Positions 1-9,394 are shown, counted from the first letter of the stretch. The stretch: 33,597 nt of DNA from Planococcus halocryophilus (GCF_022489025.1 NZ_JAKVTG010000023.1:1-33597); one strand, 5' to 3'. Numbers and translations are program-made. The notes: generated by a model not told the origin, from the letters alone.

Positions 1-27
1 TTTTTGATTCCTAAGGCTTTTTTCTGC

Positions 28-1440
28 TTAGTTGCCAGCAACATTCACGTACTCTTCTAAAGTCTTGTCGCTATTTTTCACTTTGAGAGCCAATTCAGAT
101 CCGATATAACGGTAATGCCACGGCTCATACATATAGCCGGTAATTTTTTCTTTACCTTTAGGATACCGAAGAATAAATCCGTACTGGTGAGCGTTCATCG
201 CGAGCCATTTGCCTTCTTTTGTCGTGGCAAACGATTCTTTCAGCCATTGCGATTGATTGCTCCCACCCAAGTCGAATGCTAATCCCGTTTGATGTTCACT
301 ATAACCAGGTTTCGCGCTAAAACGATTGGCTTCTGCAGTGCCATGTTGACGGACGTAATTGTTATAGAGTTCTTTTTGACGATTATACGACCGAAATGTA
401 CTAAAAGCAGTCAATTGAATTCCTTGCTTTTTCGCCTCAACGACCATAGCATCTACCGCTTTTTGCGCCAGTTTGTTGACACCTGGGTTATAGCTAGATG
501 GCAGACCGTATTTTTTATTGACGATTAACACGCCCGATGCATAAGTTCCTGGTGTCTTTGTAGATGGTGCTGGATAAGCAATTTGGGGACTAGCTGCTTT
601 ATCGCTTAAGTAAGCTGAATTGACCCAACCGGTCTTGCTGCCATATTTCACTTTATACCAAGTACCTTCTTTGCTGAGATACTCAACCGTTCCCCCTTTT
701 GGGATAGAGCCAATAAGGGAACTACTCGCACTTGGTTTTGAGCGCATATTTAATTGATCAATCGTTCTATACATTACAGGCGTCTCACTTTTTTTTGCCG
801 CAAGCGGGAATTTTTCAGGAGCTAAAAGACGCGCCACAAACGCTGCAAAATGCTGACGTTGCAAAGATTCATTTGGTTTAAATGCTCCTCCAGGAAAACC
901 ATTTGTCACACCCGCTGTTGCTAAACGGCTAATATAAGCATTAGCCCAATAAGAAGAATTAACATCGGTAAAAGCGATATTTTTATCCGTTTTTAATTGA
1001 TACGCTAATGTTAAAATTTTAGCCATTTCTGCACGCGTTAATTGGCCTTTTGGATCAAAATATTTTACGCCTTCTTTTGTTTCTTTTCCTGCAATAAAAC
1101 CAAGTTTCACCGCTTTGGCTACTTCATCATATCCCGGTGTATCAGGGGTTAAGTCTGTAAATTCAGGATCCGTACCTACAGTATCTTTATCATCTAATTC
1201 ACGCAATATCATTCGGACAGCATCTAACCGGGTAATCGCGGTTCCGGGTTTAAAGCTTCCATCAGGAAACCCTTTGATGATGCCTAATCCCGTTAGAAAA
1301 TCGACTTCTTCTTTAAAGCTAGTCACGTCCTGAAAAGAATTTGCAGCGTGACCGGGCTCCGGCACTAGCGTTAAAGCCAATAACATTGTCGCAAATGCTA
1401 ATCCAATCTTCTTGTTTAACGACTTTTTCGGCAATCTCAT
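28..1440 (-). CDS. Surface-anchored D-alanyl-D-alanine carboxypeptidase (SLH x3 - SH3 - VanY)
   Basis: Predicted secreted peptidoglycan peptidase that would trim terminal D-Ala from stem peptides at the cell surface. The protein opens with a signal peptide (basic MRLPKKSLNKK, then a hydrophobic stretch ending near AHA). Three S-layer-homology repeats follow (about residues 36-210, with motifs such as GFPDGSFKPGTAITR and GFPGGAFKPNESLQR), then a bacterial SH3 domain (about 223-285) and a C-terminal VanY/DD-carboxypeptidase domain (about 300-460). The metal ligands are visible: SEHQTGLAFD (His about 384, Asp about 391) and EPWHYRY (Glu about 440, His about 443). The SLH repeats should bind pyruvylated secondary cell wall polymer. 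An upstream TTG at 1443 is in frame, but the ATG at 1440 sits better behind GAGAGG. It lies downstream of rqcP, where B. subtilis has yabP/yabQ, and is separated from it by a terminator. Domain call is confident; the exact substrate is inferred. Confidence 0.9.
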   Translation of the reverse strand: MRLPKKSLNKKIGLAFATMLLALTLVPEPGHAANSFQDVTSFKEEVDFLTGLGIIKGFPDGSFKPGTAITRLDAVRMILRELDDKDTVGTDPEFTDLTPDTPGYDEVAKAVKLGFIAGKETKEGVKYFDPKGQLTRAEMAKILTLAYQLKTDKNIAFTDVNSSYWANAYISRLATAGVTNGFPGGAFKPNESLQRQHFAAFVARLLAPEKFPLAAKKSETPVMYRTIDQLNMRSKPSASSSLIGSIPKGGTVEYLSKEGTWYKVKYGSKTGWVNSAYLSDKAASPQIAYPAPSTKTPGTYASGVLIVNKKYGLPSSYNPGVNKLAQKAVDAMVVEAKKQGIQLTAFSTFRSYNRQKELYNNYVRQHGTAEANRFSAKPGYSEHQTGLAFDLGGSNQSQWLKESFATTKEGKWLAMNAHQYGFILRYPKGKEKITGYMYEPWHYRYIGSELALKVKNSDKTLEEYVNVAGN

Positions 1441-1483
1441 CAATTCCTCTCAGTAACCCCTTTATCGAATCTTGCTTATTGCC

Positions 1484-1489
1484 ATTATA
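1484..1489 (-). promoter_or_regulatory. -10 element of the VanY-family gene
   Basis: A perfect TATAAT on the minus strand lies about 45 bases before the start codon, immediately after the rqcP terminator. No convincing -35 was found at 16-18 bases, because that position falls inside the terminator stem. The call therefore rests on the -10 alone. Confidence 0.35.
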
Positions 1490-1493
1490 ATCT

Positions 1494-1520
1494 AAAAAAA
1501 CCTGCACAAGGCAGGTTTTT
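1494..1520 (-). terminator. Rho-independent terminator after rqcP
   Basis: The stem AAAACCTGC / GCAGGTTTT with a 5-base loop overlaps the rqcP stop codon and continues into a T-run on the minus strand. It closes the yabM-mazG-rqcP operon. Confidence 0.85.
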
Positions 1521-1809
1521 ACGCTTCGTCATCAATAAATTCAGGTTCTACTTTTTCTAGCTTTTCTTCACTCAAAATCGTATACATGTTCACTGTATCT
1601 TCTTTTTTCGCGACTTCTTTCAACATATCAACGCGAACCGTAACAACTTTTTGTCCAAAACGGATTTGCAGCTCATCATTTTCTTTAATGACCGAGCTTG
1701 CTTTCGCTTTGTTGCCATTTACCGTAATACGCCCTTGGTCCGCTACTTGTTTCGCTAATGTACGACGCTTGATCAAGCGGGATACTTTTAAAAATTTATC
1801 GAGTCTCAT
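1519..1809 (-). CDS. rqcP: S4-domain RNA-binding protein RqcP (YabO)
   Basis: Small S4-domain protein of the Hsp15/YabO family. In B. subtilis, RqcP binds stalled 50S subunits carrying peptidyl-tRNA and works with RqcH in C-terminal alanine tailing. The S4 fold spans roughly residues 1-60, beginning MRLDKFLKVSRLIKRRTLAK and including the conserved DQGRITVNG. The product is 96 residues, slightly longer than the roughly 86-residue family size, with an acidic C-terminal tail. The ATG at 1809 was chosen because it matches the family start and is preceded by AAAGGAAG. A longer frame to 1857 would run back through the mazG end. It is separated from mazG by one base, so the two are translationally linked. 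Confidence 0.93.
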   Translation of the reverse strand: MRLDKFLKVSRLIKRRTLAKQVADQGRITVNGNKAKASSVIKENDELQIRFGQKVVTVRVDMLKEVAKKEDTVNMYTILSEEKLEKVEPEFIDDEA

Positions 1810-1810
1810 C

Positions 1811-3274
1811 TTAGTCTTCCTTTCTTGCCAATAATTTGGCTTGGTTCCAAAATGCATCTAACTGCTCTAGCGAATAATCACTAAAATCACCGGTTCCTTT
1901 TTTTACTTGCTGTTCGACATAGTAAAAGCGACTTTGGAATTTACGGTTCGCTTGCATCATCGCTTCTTCAGGCGACAAATCAAAGAATCGGGCAAGGTTC
2001 ACTAACGTAAACAGCAAATCGCCCAATTCGTCTAATTGGCGAGCTTTGGAACCATTCGCTACTTCTTGTTGGAACTCCTGCAATTCTTCATGGAATTTAT
2101 CCCAAGCAGATGCCGCGTCCGGCCATGTAAAGCCTACTTTTGCTGCTTTTTTTTGATAATTAAACGATGTGGTTAAAGAAGAACTAAAGCGTTCTTGACC
2201 TTCAAGTAAAGAATCCACTGCCGGCTTTTCCTGTGCTTTAATTTCCTGCCAATTGGCGATTACTTGCTCAGAATTTTTAGCGGACACGTCTCCAAAAACG
2301 TGAGGGTGGCGACGAATCATTTTCGCACTGATGGCTTCAAGTACATCTTCTATTTGGAAATAGCCATTGTCTTGTCCAATTTGAGCATGCAAGAACACTT
2401 GCAACAATACATCGCCCAGTTCATCGACAATTGCTTCATCATCTTCTTCTTGAATTGCTTGAAGTAACTCGTGTGCTTCTTCGATTAAATGCGGACTCAA
2501 TGACTCATGCGTCTGCTCACGATCCCACGGACAACCTTCAGTGCTTCTTAGCTTCGAAATGATGTTACGGAACGTTTGCCATTCTTTTAGACGCTCGGTT
2601 TGTTCTGCTGCTGGTGGTACGTAAACCGTTGTTAAGTTATTCACTTCTGTCGAACGATCTAATTCATGAAGAGGTACGGTACGTAATACTTCGTCTGCTG
2701 AGCCCGCTGCTGTAACGATTGTCACCGGGTAGTCGTCTGGGTATTTTTCCATAAGCGTTAACTTGACTTCAGACGCGCTAAAGCTATCGTATACTTGCGC
2801 AATTAATAAATGCTGCGTCATGTTTACTTGATCACTGGTCATTTCTGTGCCGTCCATTAATTGAAAGCCTTCAATTGGGTCGATGCGAAGTGCGCCGAAC
2901 AAAGAATCCAAAAAGCTATGCCCGCCTTCGATCGACAATTGGCAGTGCCCTTGTTTTTCGGCTTCGATCAAATTTTGCACCGTTTGTTCTGCTACTAACG
3001 GGTGACCCGGAACTGCGTAAATAACCGAGCTTTTCTCGGATAAGCTGATCAAAGTTCTGGCAATTTCTGCATATACCGGGCTAAAGCTATCGTGCTTTTC
3101 GTAAATGTCGTCAAAACTTGTAAACACTACGCCTTCTTCTGCTAACTCTATTAATACCGGATGGTCCTCAGTCCGCACATATAAATTTGTCGCGGCTTTT
3201 AGTTTTTTATACACGCCGAGTGGCAATTGATCTAAATCTCCGGCTCCAAGACCGATTATGTGAATCGTATTCAT
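1811..3274 (-). CDS. mazG: MazG-family nucleotide pyrophosphohydrolase with tetrapyrrole-methylase-like N-domain (YabN)
   Basis: Two-part protein of 487 residues. The N-terminal half (about 1-215) has the SAM-dependent tetrapyrrole methylase fold, starting IHIIGLGAGDLDQLPLG. The C-terminal half carries tandem MazG modules. The first (about 240-345) has CPWDREQTHESL and the metal-binding EEAHELLQAI...DELGD pattern; the second (about 380-465) has EELQEFQQEV...DELGDLL. MazG enzymes hydrolyse (d)NTPs to monophosphates and are viewed as house-cleaning enzymes. The role of the methylase-like half in this YabN architecture is not well established. Its ATG overlaps the yabM stop by four bases (ATGA), and its stop is one base from rqcP. 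Confidence 0.93.
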   Translation of the reverse strand: MNTIHIIGLGAGDLDQLPLGVYKKLKAATNLYVRTEDHPVLIELAEEGVVFTSFDDIYEKHDSFSPVYAEIARTLISLSEKSSVIYAVPGHPLVAEQTVQNLIEAEKQGHCQLSIEGGHSFLDSLFGALRIDPIEGFQLMDGTEMTSDQVNMTQHLLIAQVYDSFSASEVKLTLMEKYPDDYPVTIVTAAGSADEVLRTVPLHELDRSTEVNNLTTVYVPPAAEQTERLKEWQTFRNIISKLRSTEGCPWDREQTHESLSPHLIEEAHELLQAIQEEDDEAIVDELGDVLLQVFLHAQIGQDNGYFQIEDVLEAISAKMIRRHPHVFGDVSAKNSEQVIANWQEIKAQEKPAVDSLLEGQERFSSSLTTSFNYQKKAAKVGFTWPDAASAWDKFHEELQEFQQEVANGSKARQLDELGDLLFTLVNLARFFDLSPEEAMMQANRKFQSRFYYVEQQVKKGTGDFSDYSLEQLDAFWNQAKLLARKED

Positions 3275-4857
3275 CGCTTTTCACCTTTTTTCTTTGAGTT
3301 TATTGCTAATTGTAATTTGGCCAGCTTGCGACCAAATGGAATGATATACCATTCTTTTTCTGTAATGATTCGATTTTTACCGATGATGGCCATAAAGACG
3401 AAAGCACCCAGTGGAATGGCTGTCATCGTAGTAAGTGCCGCACTAAAGCGGCTTGATAAACCGTCAAATAAATAGACATCTGCTACAAGTGACCACCCTA
3501 ACACTACGGCAGACATGGCCATCCCAGCTCCGACAAGCCAGCTATAATAAGAAACAGGTGCAAATTGCAATGGCCACACTTTTTTAAAATACAAGAGTAA
3601 ACCGAAAACAATTAACGCTAAACCGATATTTCCAGCTACAGCGGCTCCCGCTATTCCCCAAACTGGTACTAGCAGTAAGTTGCAAATGACTTTCACCACT
3701 AAGCCTGATATTAACAATACAGCCGGTACCCTTACCTTACCAAGTCCGTGAAGCATCGCTGTCATGATGAGTAATAAAGACATCCAAACAATTTGCCAAC
3801 TAAAAATGATTAAGGTCCATGACTGTTCGCGCGTTTGAAATAAGGTTTCATTGACATAAGGCATAACGAAAGTGAGTCCAACTGCAGCAGCGAACGCAAA
3901 CAAAAACGATACTCGAAAAGCTAAACGAGCATACATGTCGGCTGATCGCCCGCTCGTGTTCCGAGAAGTTCGCGCGACTAACGGCACAATCGCCAACGTA
4001 AGTGAAGTGGCGATTAAAATACCGAACTGTACCAATGGCTGACCGCGATCGTATACTCCTTTTAGTTCCATCGCTGTCAATCGAGCTAGACCGCTTTCTT
4101 CTAACAAACGAAATATGGTAAACGAATCTACCAATTGAAAAAGCACTAAAATTAACGAACTCATACTGACACTTAAACTGATGGCGGTCATTTCTTTAAG
4201 CACGGGCCAAGTTTGAGTTGTTGAATGCTGTTTTAAAAAACCAAAATGGCTACGGAAATACAGCAATAACAAGACAACGGCTCCAAGACCACCAATAACA
4301 GCACCAAGCATTGCCATTTGACCTGCCACGTACAAAGAAAAACCTCGCGAGATCACAACCCACGTACCAATTAATATCACCGCAACGCGTAAACCTTGTT
4401 CGATAACTTGCGCATAGGCAACGGGTGCCATATTATTGCTCGATTGAAAATAGCCTTTTAACATGGCGAGCGGTGCCATTAATAAAACTGCAAATGCCCC
4501 TACTTTGAGCAAGCTATCCAGTTTTGCATCCCCCATCCAACCCGCGAGCAGTTCTGCGCCGAAAAACAATAGAACAAATACTGTAATAGAAATAGCGGCT
4601 ACATAACTAAATGCAATGCGTAAAATGGAACGGTGCGCTGACTGATGGCTACCTGCTAATAATTTGGAGATTGCTACGGCAAAGCCATAAGAAGTCCATA
4701 TGCCGAAAATGGCGACAAATGGATACACTTGCTGGTAAATATAAAAGCCTTGGTCTCCGACAAGATTTTGAAAAGGCACTCGGTAAATGGCACTGAGCAA
4801 CTTCACGATAAACCCTGCAATAGTGAGCAAGACCGCACCTTTCATAAATGATTTCAT
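3271..4857 (-). CDS. SpoVB/MATE-like polysaccharide or lipid-linked precursor flippase (YabM)
   Basis: Polytopic membrane protein of 528 residues with about 14 hydrophobic segments, in the MOP-superfamily SpoVB/MurJ-like group (YabM in B. subtilis). The N-terminus (FMKGAVLLTIAGFIVKLLSAIYRVP and the following FQNLVGDQGFYIYQQVYPF) is typical of this family. Relatives flip lipid-linked glycan precursors. For YabM itself the cargo is not settled, so no gene symbol beyond the family is given. The ATG at 4857 follows GAAGG by four bases and fits the family start; a GTG at 4884 would add nine residues. It is the first gene of the yabM-mazG-rqcP operon. SpoVT, usually just upstream, is absent. Confidence 0.88.
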   Translation of the reverse strand: MKSFMKGAVLLTIAGFIVKLLSAIYRVPFQNLVGDQGFYIYQQVYPFVAIFGIWTSYGFAVAISKLLAGSHQSAHRSILRIAFSYVAAISITVFVLLFFGAELLAGWMGDAKLDSLLKVGAFAVLLMAPLAMLKGYFQSSNNMAPVAYAQVIEQGLRVAVILIGTWVVISRGFSLYVAGQMAMLGAVIGGLGAVVLLLLYFRSHFGFLKQHSTTQTWPVLKEMTAISLSVSMSSLILVLFQLVDSFTIFRLLEESGLARLTAMELKGVYDRGQPLVQFGILIATSLTLAIVPLVARTSRNTSGRSADMYARLAFRVSFLFAFAAAVGLTFVMPYVNETLFQTREQSWTLIIFSWQIVWMSLLLIMTAMLHGLGKVRVPAVLLISGLVVKVICNLLLVPVWGIAGAAVAGNIGLALIVFGLLLYFKKVWPLQFAPVSYYSWLVGAGMAMSAVVLGWSLVADVYLFDGLSSRFSAALTTMTAIPLGAFVFMAIIGKNRIITEKEWYIIPFGRKLAKLQLAINSKKKGEKR

Positions 4858-4929
4858 TGTGCCTTCATTGTTCAAAGGACCCACTCATCTCTTTCAGACA
4901 TTAATGTTATGTTGCTTTTCTATAAATCG

Positions 4930-5020
4930 CTTCGGGCGCTTTGGGCATGGCTCTCGCAATAAGCCGGGAAAAGCACCCGTCTTATCGTTTCGCCTAACCC
5001 TTGTACGCTCCGGCGCTGAG
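4930..5020. repeat. Possible GC-rich intergenic repeat (diverged copy)
   Basis: The 213-base gap between mfd and yabM contains no credible gene. Its middle is GC-rich compared with its AT-rich edges and includes CGGGCGCTTTGG, AATAAGCCGGGAAAAGCACC and CTCCGGCGCTGAG. The order of short blocks (GCTTTTCT, GCTCT, AAGCC, GGAAA, CCCGTCTTA) parallels the clearer repeat at 22481-22642. It is probably an eroded relative of that element. The assignment is by eye and tentative. Confidence 0.35.
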
Positions 5021-5097
5021 TGATTTCTTTACTACTATTCAGCTAGAAGAGCGGTGCTAATTTATAGAATAACTCCAATAAAATCTACTCTCTCAAT

Positions 5098-8000
5098 TTA
5101 CAAAACCGCTTTTTCTTCACGTAGCGATTGTGGCAATAATTTCATCATGCCTTCGAGAACATCAAACGGGTGCTGCTTTTTGGTTTTATTTTCATCAATG
5201 GTCATAACCAATTGCTGACCCGACATACTAAATCCAACAGCGCGGCCATAAGCGGCAGATTCTTCGACCACTTTCCCACCATTGATGCTGGCGGTGCCTT
5301 TTTCACTTAACCGAACAGAAACAATTTTGCCGTTTTGCTTAAGCGACTCTACTCCTACTTCACGCGCCCATACTTTCATACGTGCAATACGCAATAAGCT
5401 ATCCGTTTCAGTTGGCATATCACCGAAACGATCGATCAATTCATCTTGCAACTCACGCATCTCTTCTTCTGTTTCAATGCCTTTGACGCGTTTGTACATT
5501 TGAATTTTTTGGTAACCATCACTAATATAAGCATCCGGAATGTAGGCATCCACATCAAGTGAAATTTCAATTTCCGGTATGACTTCTTTTTTAACACCTG
5601 TTTGACGTTCGTCAATTGCTTCTTGCAGCATTTGCGAATACAAATCAAAGCCGACCGAATCAATAAAGCCGTGTTGTTGTGAACCGAGCAAGTTCCCCGC
5701 TCCGCGTATTGTTAAATCGCGCATAGCGATTTTAAACCCTGAACCAAGCTCTGTAAATTCTTTAATGGCCATCAACCGCTTTTCCGCCACATCGGTTAAC
5801 ACTTTGTCGCGTTGGTACATAAAGTACGCATATGCGACACGACTCGAACGTCCAACTCGCCCACGCAATTGATATAACTGAGACAAGCCCATACGATCGG
5901 CATTGTAGACAATTAATGTATTAACGTTTGGAATATCAATGCCGGTTTCGATGATGGTGGTGGTTACTAAGACATCGTAATCGCCATCTAGGAAACTCAA
6001 AATGACCGATTCGAGTTCCGTTTCACTCATTTGTCCGTGCGCATAACCAACTCGTGCTTCCGGTACCAATTGTTGAATTTCTTCTACTTTCCGTGTCATA
6101 TCATCTACACGGTTATACAAATAAAACACTTGGCCACCGCGTGCCATTTCGCGTTCAATTGCTTCGCGCACGAGCGCACCGTTATGTTCCATTACATAGC
6201 TTTGCACAGGAAAGCGGTTGGCTGGTGGCGTTTCGATCACTGACAAATCGCGTACACCAATCATCGACATATGTAGCGTCCGTGGAATTGGTGTTGCGGT
6301 AAGCGTTAAAACATCGACATTGGTTTTCATTTGTTTGATTTTTTCTTTATGCGTCACACCAAAACGTTGCTCTTCATCAATGATCAATAAGCCAAGGTCT
6401 TTATATTGCATGTCTTTTGATAAAATACGATGCGTTCCTACCACAATATCGACTGACCCATTTTTTAAACCTTTAACAGTTTCCGTTTGTTGTTTTTTTG
6501 AACGGAAGCGACTCATCAACCCGACTGTAATCGGATAATCTTTAAATCGTTCACTCATCGTTTCAAAGTGTTGCTGTGCCAAAATCGTTGTCGGTACAAG
6601 AAACGCCACTTGTTTGCCGTCGAGTACTGCTTTAAATCCTGCACGAATGGCCACTTCTGTTTTCCCATAACCCACGTCCCCGCATATGAGGCGATCCATC
6701 GGTCGTTCATTTTCCATATCACGTTTCACTTCATTGATAGAACGCAATTGATCGACCGTTTCTTCATACGGAAACTCGGCTTCAAATTGGCGTTGCATGT
6801 CTTGCTCTTCGGAAAAAGCAAACCCTCTTAATGCTTCGCGTTCTGCATACAGTTTGATCAAGTCATCTGCAATGTCTTGGACTGCGGCCGACACTTTTGT
6901 ACGTGTTTTCTTCCATTCTGCTCCGCCCATTTTATGCAGTTTTGGTTCTTTTTCTTCAGAGGCAATGTATTTTTGAATCAAATCAATTTTATCGACTGGT
7001 ACAAATAATTTATCGTCGGCTTTATAAACGATATGCAAATAATCTTTATGAACGCCTCCACTTTCGAGTGTTTCAATACCTACAAAGCGACCAATTCCGT
7101 GATGAATATGAACAATATAGTCACCTGGCTTAATCTCCGAATAACTCTTGATGCGCTCAGCATTTGTTAGTTTTTGTGCACGCGTTTTCTTTTTGGGTTG
7201 CTGTTTAAATAATTCGGAATCTGTGATGACCGTTAAACGTTGCAACGGCATTTCAAAACCTGTTGATAGTTCCCCATCAACTAGATAAATTTGACCACCT
7301 TGAATTTCAGTAGAAGGGGTTGCAATAGCAGCTTCCATATCGTAATCTGCTAGCACAGAACGTACTTTCTCTAGGCGCTCATCTCCCCCTGCCACGATGA
7401 AGATTTGCGACTTCCCTAATGTCCAGCGCTCCATTTCTGCTTTTAACAAATGCATTTGCCCATGGAATGATTGCATCGGTTTGCATGAAAAAGCCAATGA
7501 TTTCTTGATGGATACCATCGGGAATGTCCGAACGAATAAAGATAAAAACGTCACTTTTTGTTGCAACTTCGACATCATTTCACGGAACGTATAAGTCAAC
7601 GGGATATCGTGAAGAAACTTTCCTTCTTCAAGAAGCGACACGATCCAATCGCCTTCCTCCCGCTCTAAAGTATCCGTCATTTCTTGAATACGACCAAGCT
7701 CATCAAAAAAGACGAGTCCATTCCCCGGGAAATAATCACCCAAAAATGCCGATTGCGTCTCAATCAATGAAGCATATTTCGCCAATTGCTCTGGAGTTTC
7801 TCCTTGTTTCAATAAGTCAATGTCATGCTGAATATGTTGCAGCATTAAGGCTTTCGTATCGTCAGCTTTTATTTTTTTCAAACTAGAAGCAAGTTGAACT
7901 TCTAGTTTTTCTGCTAATTGAATTCGTTGATCGGGTGATAGCACCAATTCACTGGCTGGCAAAATGCAAAGCGATTGTACTTTCTCGAGCGAACGTTGAT

Positions 8001-8631
8001 CTTCCGCTGAAAATAAGCGCAATGAATCCACTTCTGTATCGAATAATTCGATGCGCACTGGATGTTCAAAATTCAGTGGATAAATATCTAAAATGCCTCC
8101 ACGAAGCGCAAATTCACCGGGCGTAGTTACCATTGGCGTACGCGAGTATCCCATTGCTACCAACTTTAACAGCCATTCGTTTGTATCGAGGTCTTCACCT
8201 TCTGCAATGCGTAAATTGGCGTAATCCCATTGCTCTTTTGTTGGCAATAACTTACGCATTCCTGCAACAGGCGTGATATAAATCCCTTTACCAACACTTT
8301 TCATATGATCGAGTGTATCGATTCTGTGAGCACGCAATTCGGGACCTGAAAAAGACACTTCTGCTGCGATTAATTCTTCTGCCGGATAAAGATGAACTTG
8401 TTGTTCCCCCATGAGTCGAGCCAAATCATCATATACACGTTGCGCATGCAATAAGTTTGGTGTCACAATTAATAAAGGCTCTTCTAGTTCCGACCACATG
8501 GTTTGATAAAAAATGGGCCGTGCGCTGCCAGATAAACCAGAAATCAATTGATGATCATTTCCTTGTTTTAAATCTTCTACAAATCGTTGTGTCTGAGTAT
8601 CCTCCGAAAAAATCTGTAAAATGTGGTTCAT
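5098..8631 (-). CDS. mfd: Transcription-repair coupling factor Mfd
   Basis: Superfamily 2 DNA translocase that displaces RNA polymerase stalled at DNA lesions and recruits UvrA. The 1177-residue length equals that expected for Bacillus Mfd. Domains in order: UvrB-homology N-terminal region (about 1-350), species-specific linker, the CarD-like RNA-polymerase-interaction domain (about 500-570, KPGDYIVHIHHGIGRF), the translocase motor with Walker A GDVGYGKTE (about 650) and the DEEQ box IIDEEQRFGV (about 750), TRG-type motifs, and the C-terminal TRCF regulatory domain (about 1030-1140). The ATG at 8631 is preceded by GGAGGA seven bases upstream; an in-frame TTG at 8652 lacks that support. Neither fin (upstream) nor spoVT (downstream), its usual neighbours in sporeformers, is present. 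Confidence 0.97.
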   Translation of the reverse strand: MNHILQIFSEDTQTQRFVEDLKQGNDHQLISGLSGSARPIFYQTMWSELEEPLLIVTPNLLHAQRVYDDLARLMGEQQVHLYPAEELIAAEVSFSGPELRAHRIDTLDHMKSVGKGIYITPVAGMRKLLPTKEQWDYANLRIAEGEDLDTNEWLLKLVAMGYSRTPMVTTPGEFALRGGILDIYPLNFEHPVRIELFDTEVDSLRLFSAEDQRSLEKVQSLCILPASELVLSPDQRIQLAEKLEVQLASSLKKIKADDTKALMLQHIQHDIDLLKQGETPEQLAKYASLIETQSAFLGDYFPGNGLVFFDELGRIQEMTDTLEREEGDWIVSLLEEGKFLHDIPLTYTFREMMSKLQQKVTFLSLFVRTFPMVSIKKSLAFSCKPMQSFHGQMHLLKAEMERWTLGKSQIFIVAGGDERLEKVRSVLADYDMEAAIATPSTEIQGGQIYLVDGELSTGFEMPLQRLTVITDSELFKQQPKKKTRAQKLTNAERIKSYSEIKPGDYIVHIHHGIGRFVGIETLESGGVHKDYLHIVYKADDKLFVPVDKIDLIQKYIASEEKEPKLHKMGGAEWKKTRTKVSAAVQDIADDLIKLYAEREALRGFAFSEEQDMQRQFEAEFPYEETVDQLRSINEVKRDMENERPMDRLICGDVGYGKTEVAIRAGFKAVLDGKQVAFLVPTTILAQQHFETMSERFKDYPITVGLMSRFRSKKQQTETVKGLKNGSVDIVVGTHRILSKDMQYKDLGLLIIDEEQRFGVTHKEKIKQMKTNVDVLTLTATPIPRTLHMSMIGVRDLSVIETPPANRFPVQSYVMEHNGALVREAIEREMARGGQVFYLYNRVDDMTRKVEEIQQLVPEARVGYAHGQMSETELESVILSFLDGDYDVLVTTTIIETGIDIPNVNTLIVYNADRMGLSQLYQLRGRVGRSSRVAYAYFMYQRDKVLTDVAEKRLMAIKEFTELGSGFKIAMRDLTIRGAGNLLGSQQHGFIDSVGFDLYSQMLQEAIDERQTGVKKEVIPEIEISLDVDAYIPDAYISDGYQKIQMYKRVKGIETEEEMRELQDELIDRFGDMPTETDSLLRIARMKVWAREVGVESLKQNGKIVSVRLSEKGTASINGGKVVEESAAYGRAVGFSMSGQQLVMTIDENKTKKQHPFDVLEGMMKLLPQSLREEKAVL

Positions 8632-8666
8632 CCAACTTCCTCCTCTCAACAAAATACAAAAAACAG

Positions 8667-8698
8667 AAAAAAGCTCTGAACGCCAAATGCGTCAAAGC
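8667..8698 (-). terminator. Probable terminator after pth
   Basis: On the minus strand GCTTTGACGC pairs with GCGTTCAGAGC (one bulged base, 5-base loop) and is followed by TTTTTT. It begins three bases after the pth stop. Because only about 35 bases separate it from the mfd start, mfd probably relies on read-through or on a promoter overlapping this site. Confidence 0.55.
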
Positions 8699-8700
8699 GG

Positions 8701-9264
8701 TTAAATTCCATTAAATTCGTTCATAACTTCTACGTAAGGTTTAGATAGCCATGTTTCACAAGCAGCTGCACTTTTTTTGATCGCCGCGGTCATTTCTGGA
8801 ATTTCTTCTTTCGAAAATCGCTGCAATACATAATCCGGTACTTTCATACCTGCTGGCGGACGGCTAATTCCAATGCGCAAACGGTTGAATTCCTGATTCC
8901 CTAAATGCTGAATTAACGACTTAATGCCATTATGACCACCGGCACTGCCTTTTTGACGCAACCTTAATTGTCCTGTTGGCAAATCCAAATCATCGTAAAT
9001 GACGATAATGTCTTTCAACTCAATATTATAGTAATCCATTAATGCCCCAACACTTTCACCAGACAAATTCATGTACGTTAATGGCTTTAACAACATCACT
9101 TTGTCTTCCGGTCGGTGACTCACGGAGTACATGCCTTTAAATTTAGATTGTGTTAACGGTGCATTCCATTGACTTGCCAAGTAATCAATTACTTTAAAGC
9201 CGATATTATGCCGCGTATCTTCATATGTTTTGCCCGGATTGCCCAGACCGATAATCAGTTTCAT
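8701..9264 (-). CDS. pth: Peptidyl-tRNA hydrolase
   Basis: Hydrolyses the ester bond of peptidyl-tRNAs that drop off ribosomes, recycling tRNA; essential in most bacteria (called SpoVC in B. subtilis). Family signatures are present: [20 protein letters not shown] near the N-terminus (active-site His in the TRHNIGF motif at about residue 20), [10 protein letters not shown], and the [21 protein letters not shown] segment with the catalytic Asp. The length is 187 residues. The ATG at 9264 is preferred over one at 9270 because AAAGGAAG lies six bases before it but directly abuts the earlier one. It sits between ctc and mfd, as in relatives. An AT-rich TATGATAAAAT just upstream may provide a -10, but no clean -35 was found. 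Confidence 0.96.
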   Translation of the reverse strand: MKLIIGLGNPGKTYEDTRHNIGFKVIDYLASQWNAPLTQSKFKGMYSVSHRPEDKVMLLKPLTYMNLSGESVGALMDYYNIELKDIIVIYDDLDLPTGQLRLRQKGSAGGHNGIKSLIQHLGNQEFNRLRIGISRPPAGMKVPDYVLQRFSKEEIPEMTAAIKKSAAACETWLSKPYVEVMNEFNGI

Positions 9265-9346
9265 ATCCATCTTCCTTTGCTTTATCGCTGTGTTTTATTT
9301 TATCATAATTAGTTTAGAAAAAAAGCATGTGCAGCTTTTCATACAA

Positions 9347-9383
9347 CGTAAAAATAGGGACTGTCTCTCGACAGTCCCTATTT
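9347..9383 (-). terminator. Strong terminator after ctc
   Basis: A perfect 14-base stem, AAATAGGGACTGTC / GACAGTCCCTATTT with a 4-base loop, is followed on the minus strand by a T-run. It lies about 12 bases after the ctc stop. Confidence 0.92.
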
Positions 9384-9394
9384 CCCATTTGTAT

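Noticed and set aside
1..27. Terminator of the VanY-family gene
   Set aside because: CTAAG...CTTAG can form a weak stem on the minus strand, but it overlaps the stop codon and the window ends before a T-run can be judged.
6218..6538. 106-codon open frame opposite mfd
   Set aside because: Antisense to the conserved translocase motor of mfd; composition and lack of a start signal indicate a shadow frame.
7524..7886. 120-codon open frame opposite mfd
   Set aside because: Same reasoning: it is antisense to conserved coding sequence with no independent signals.
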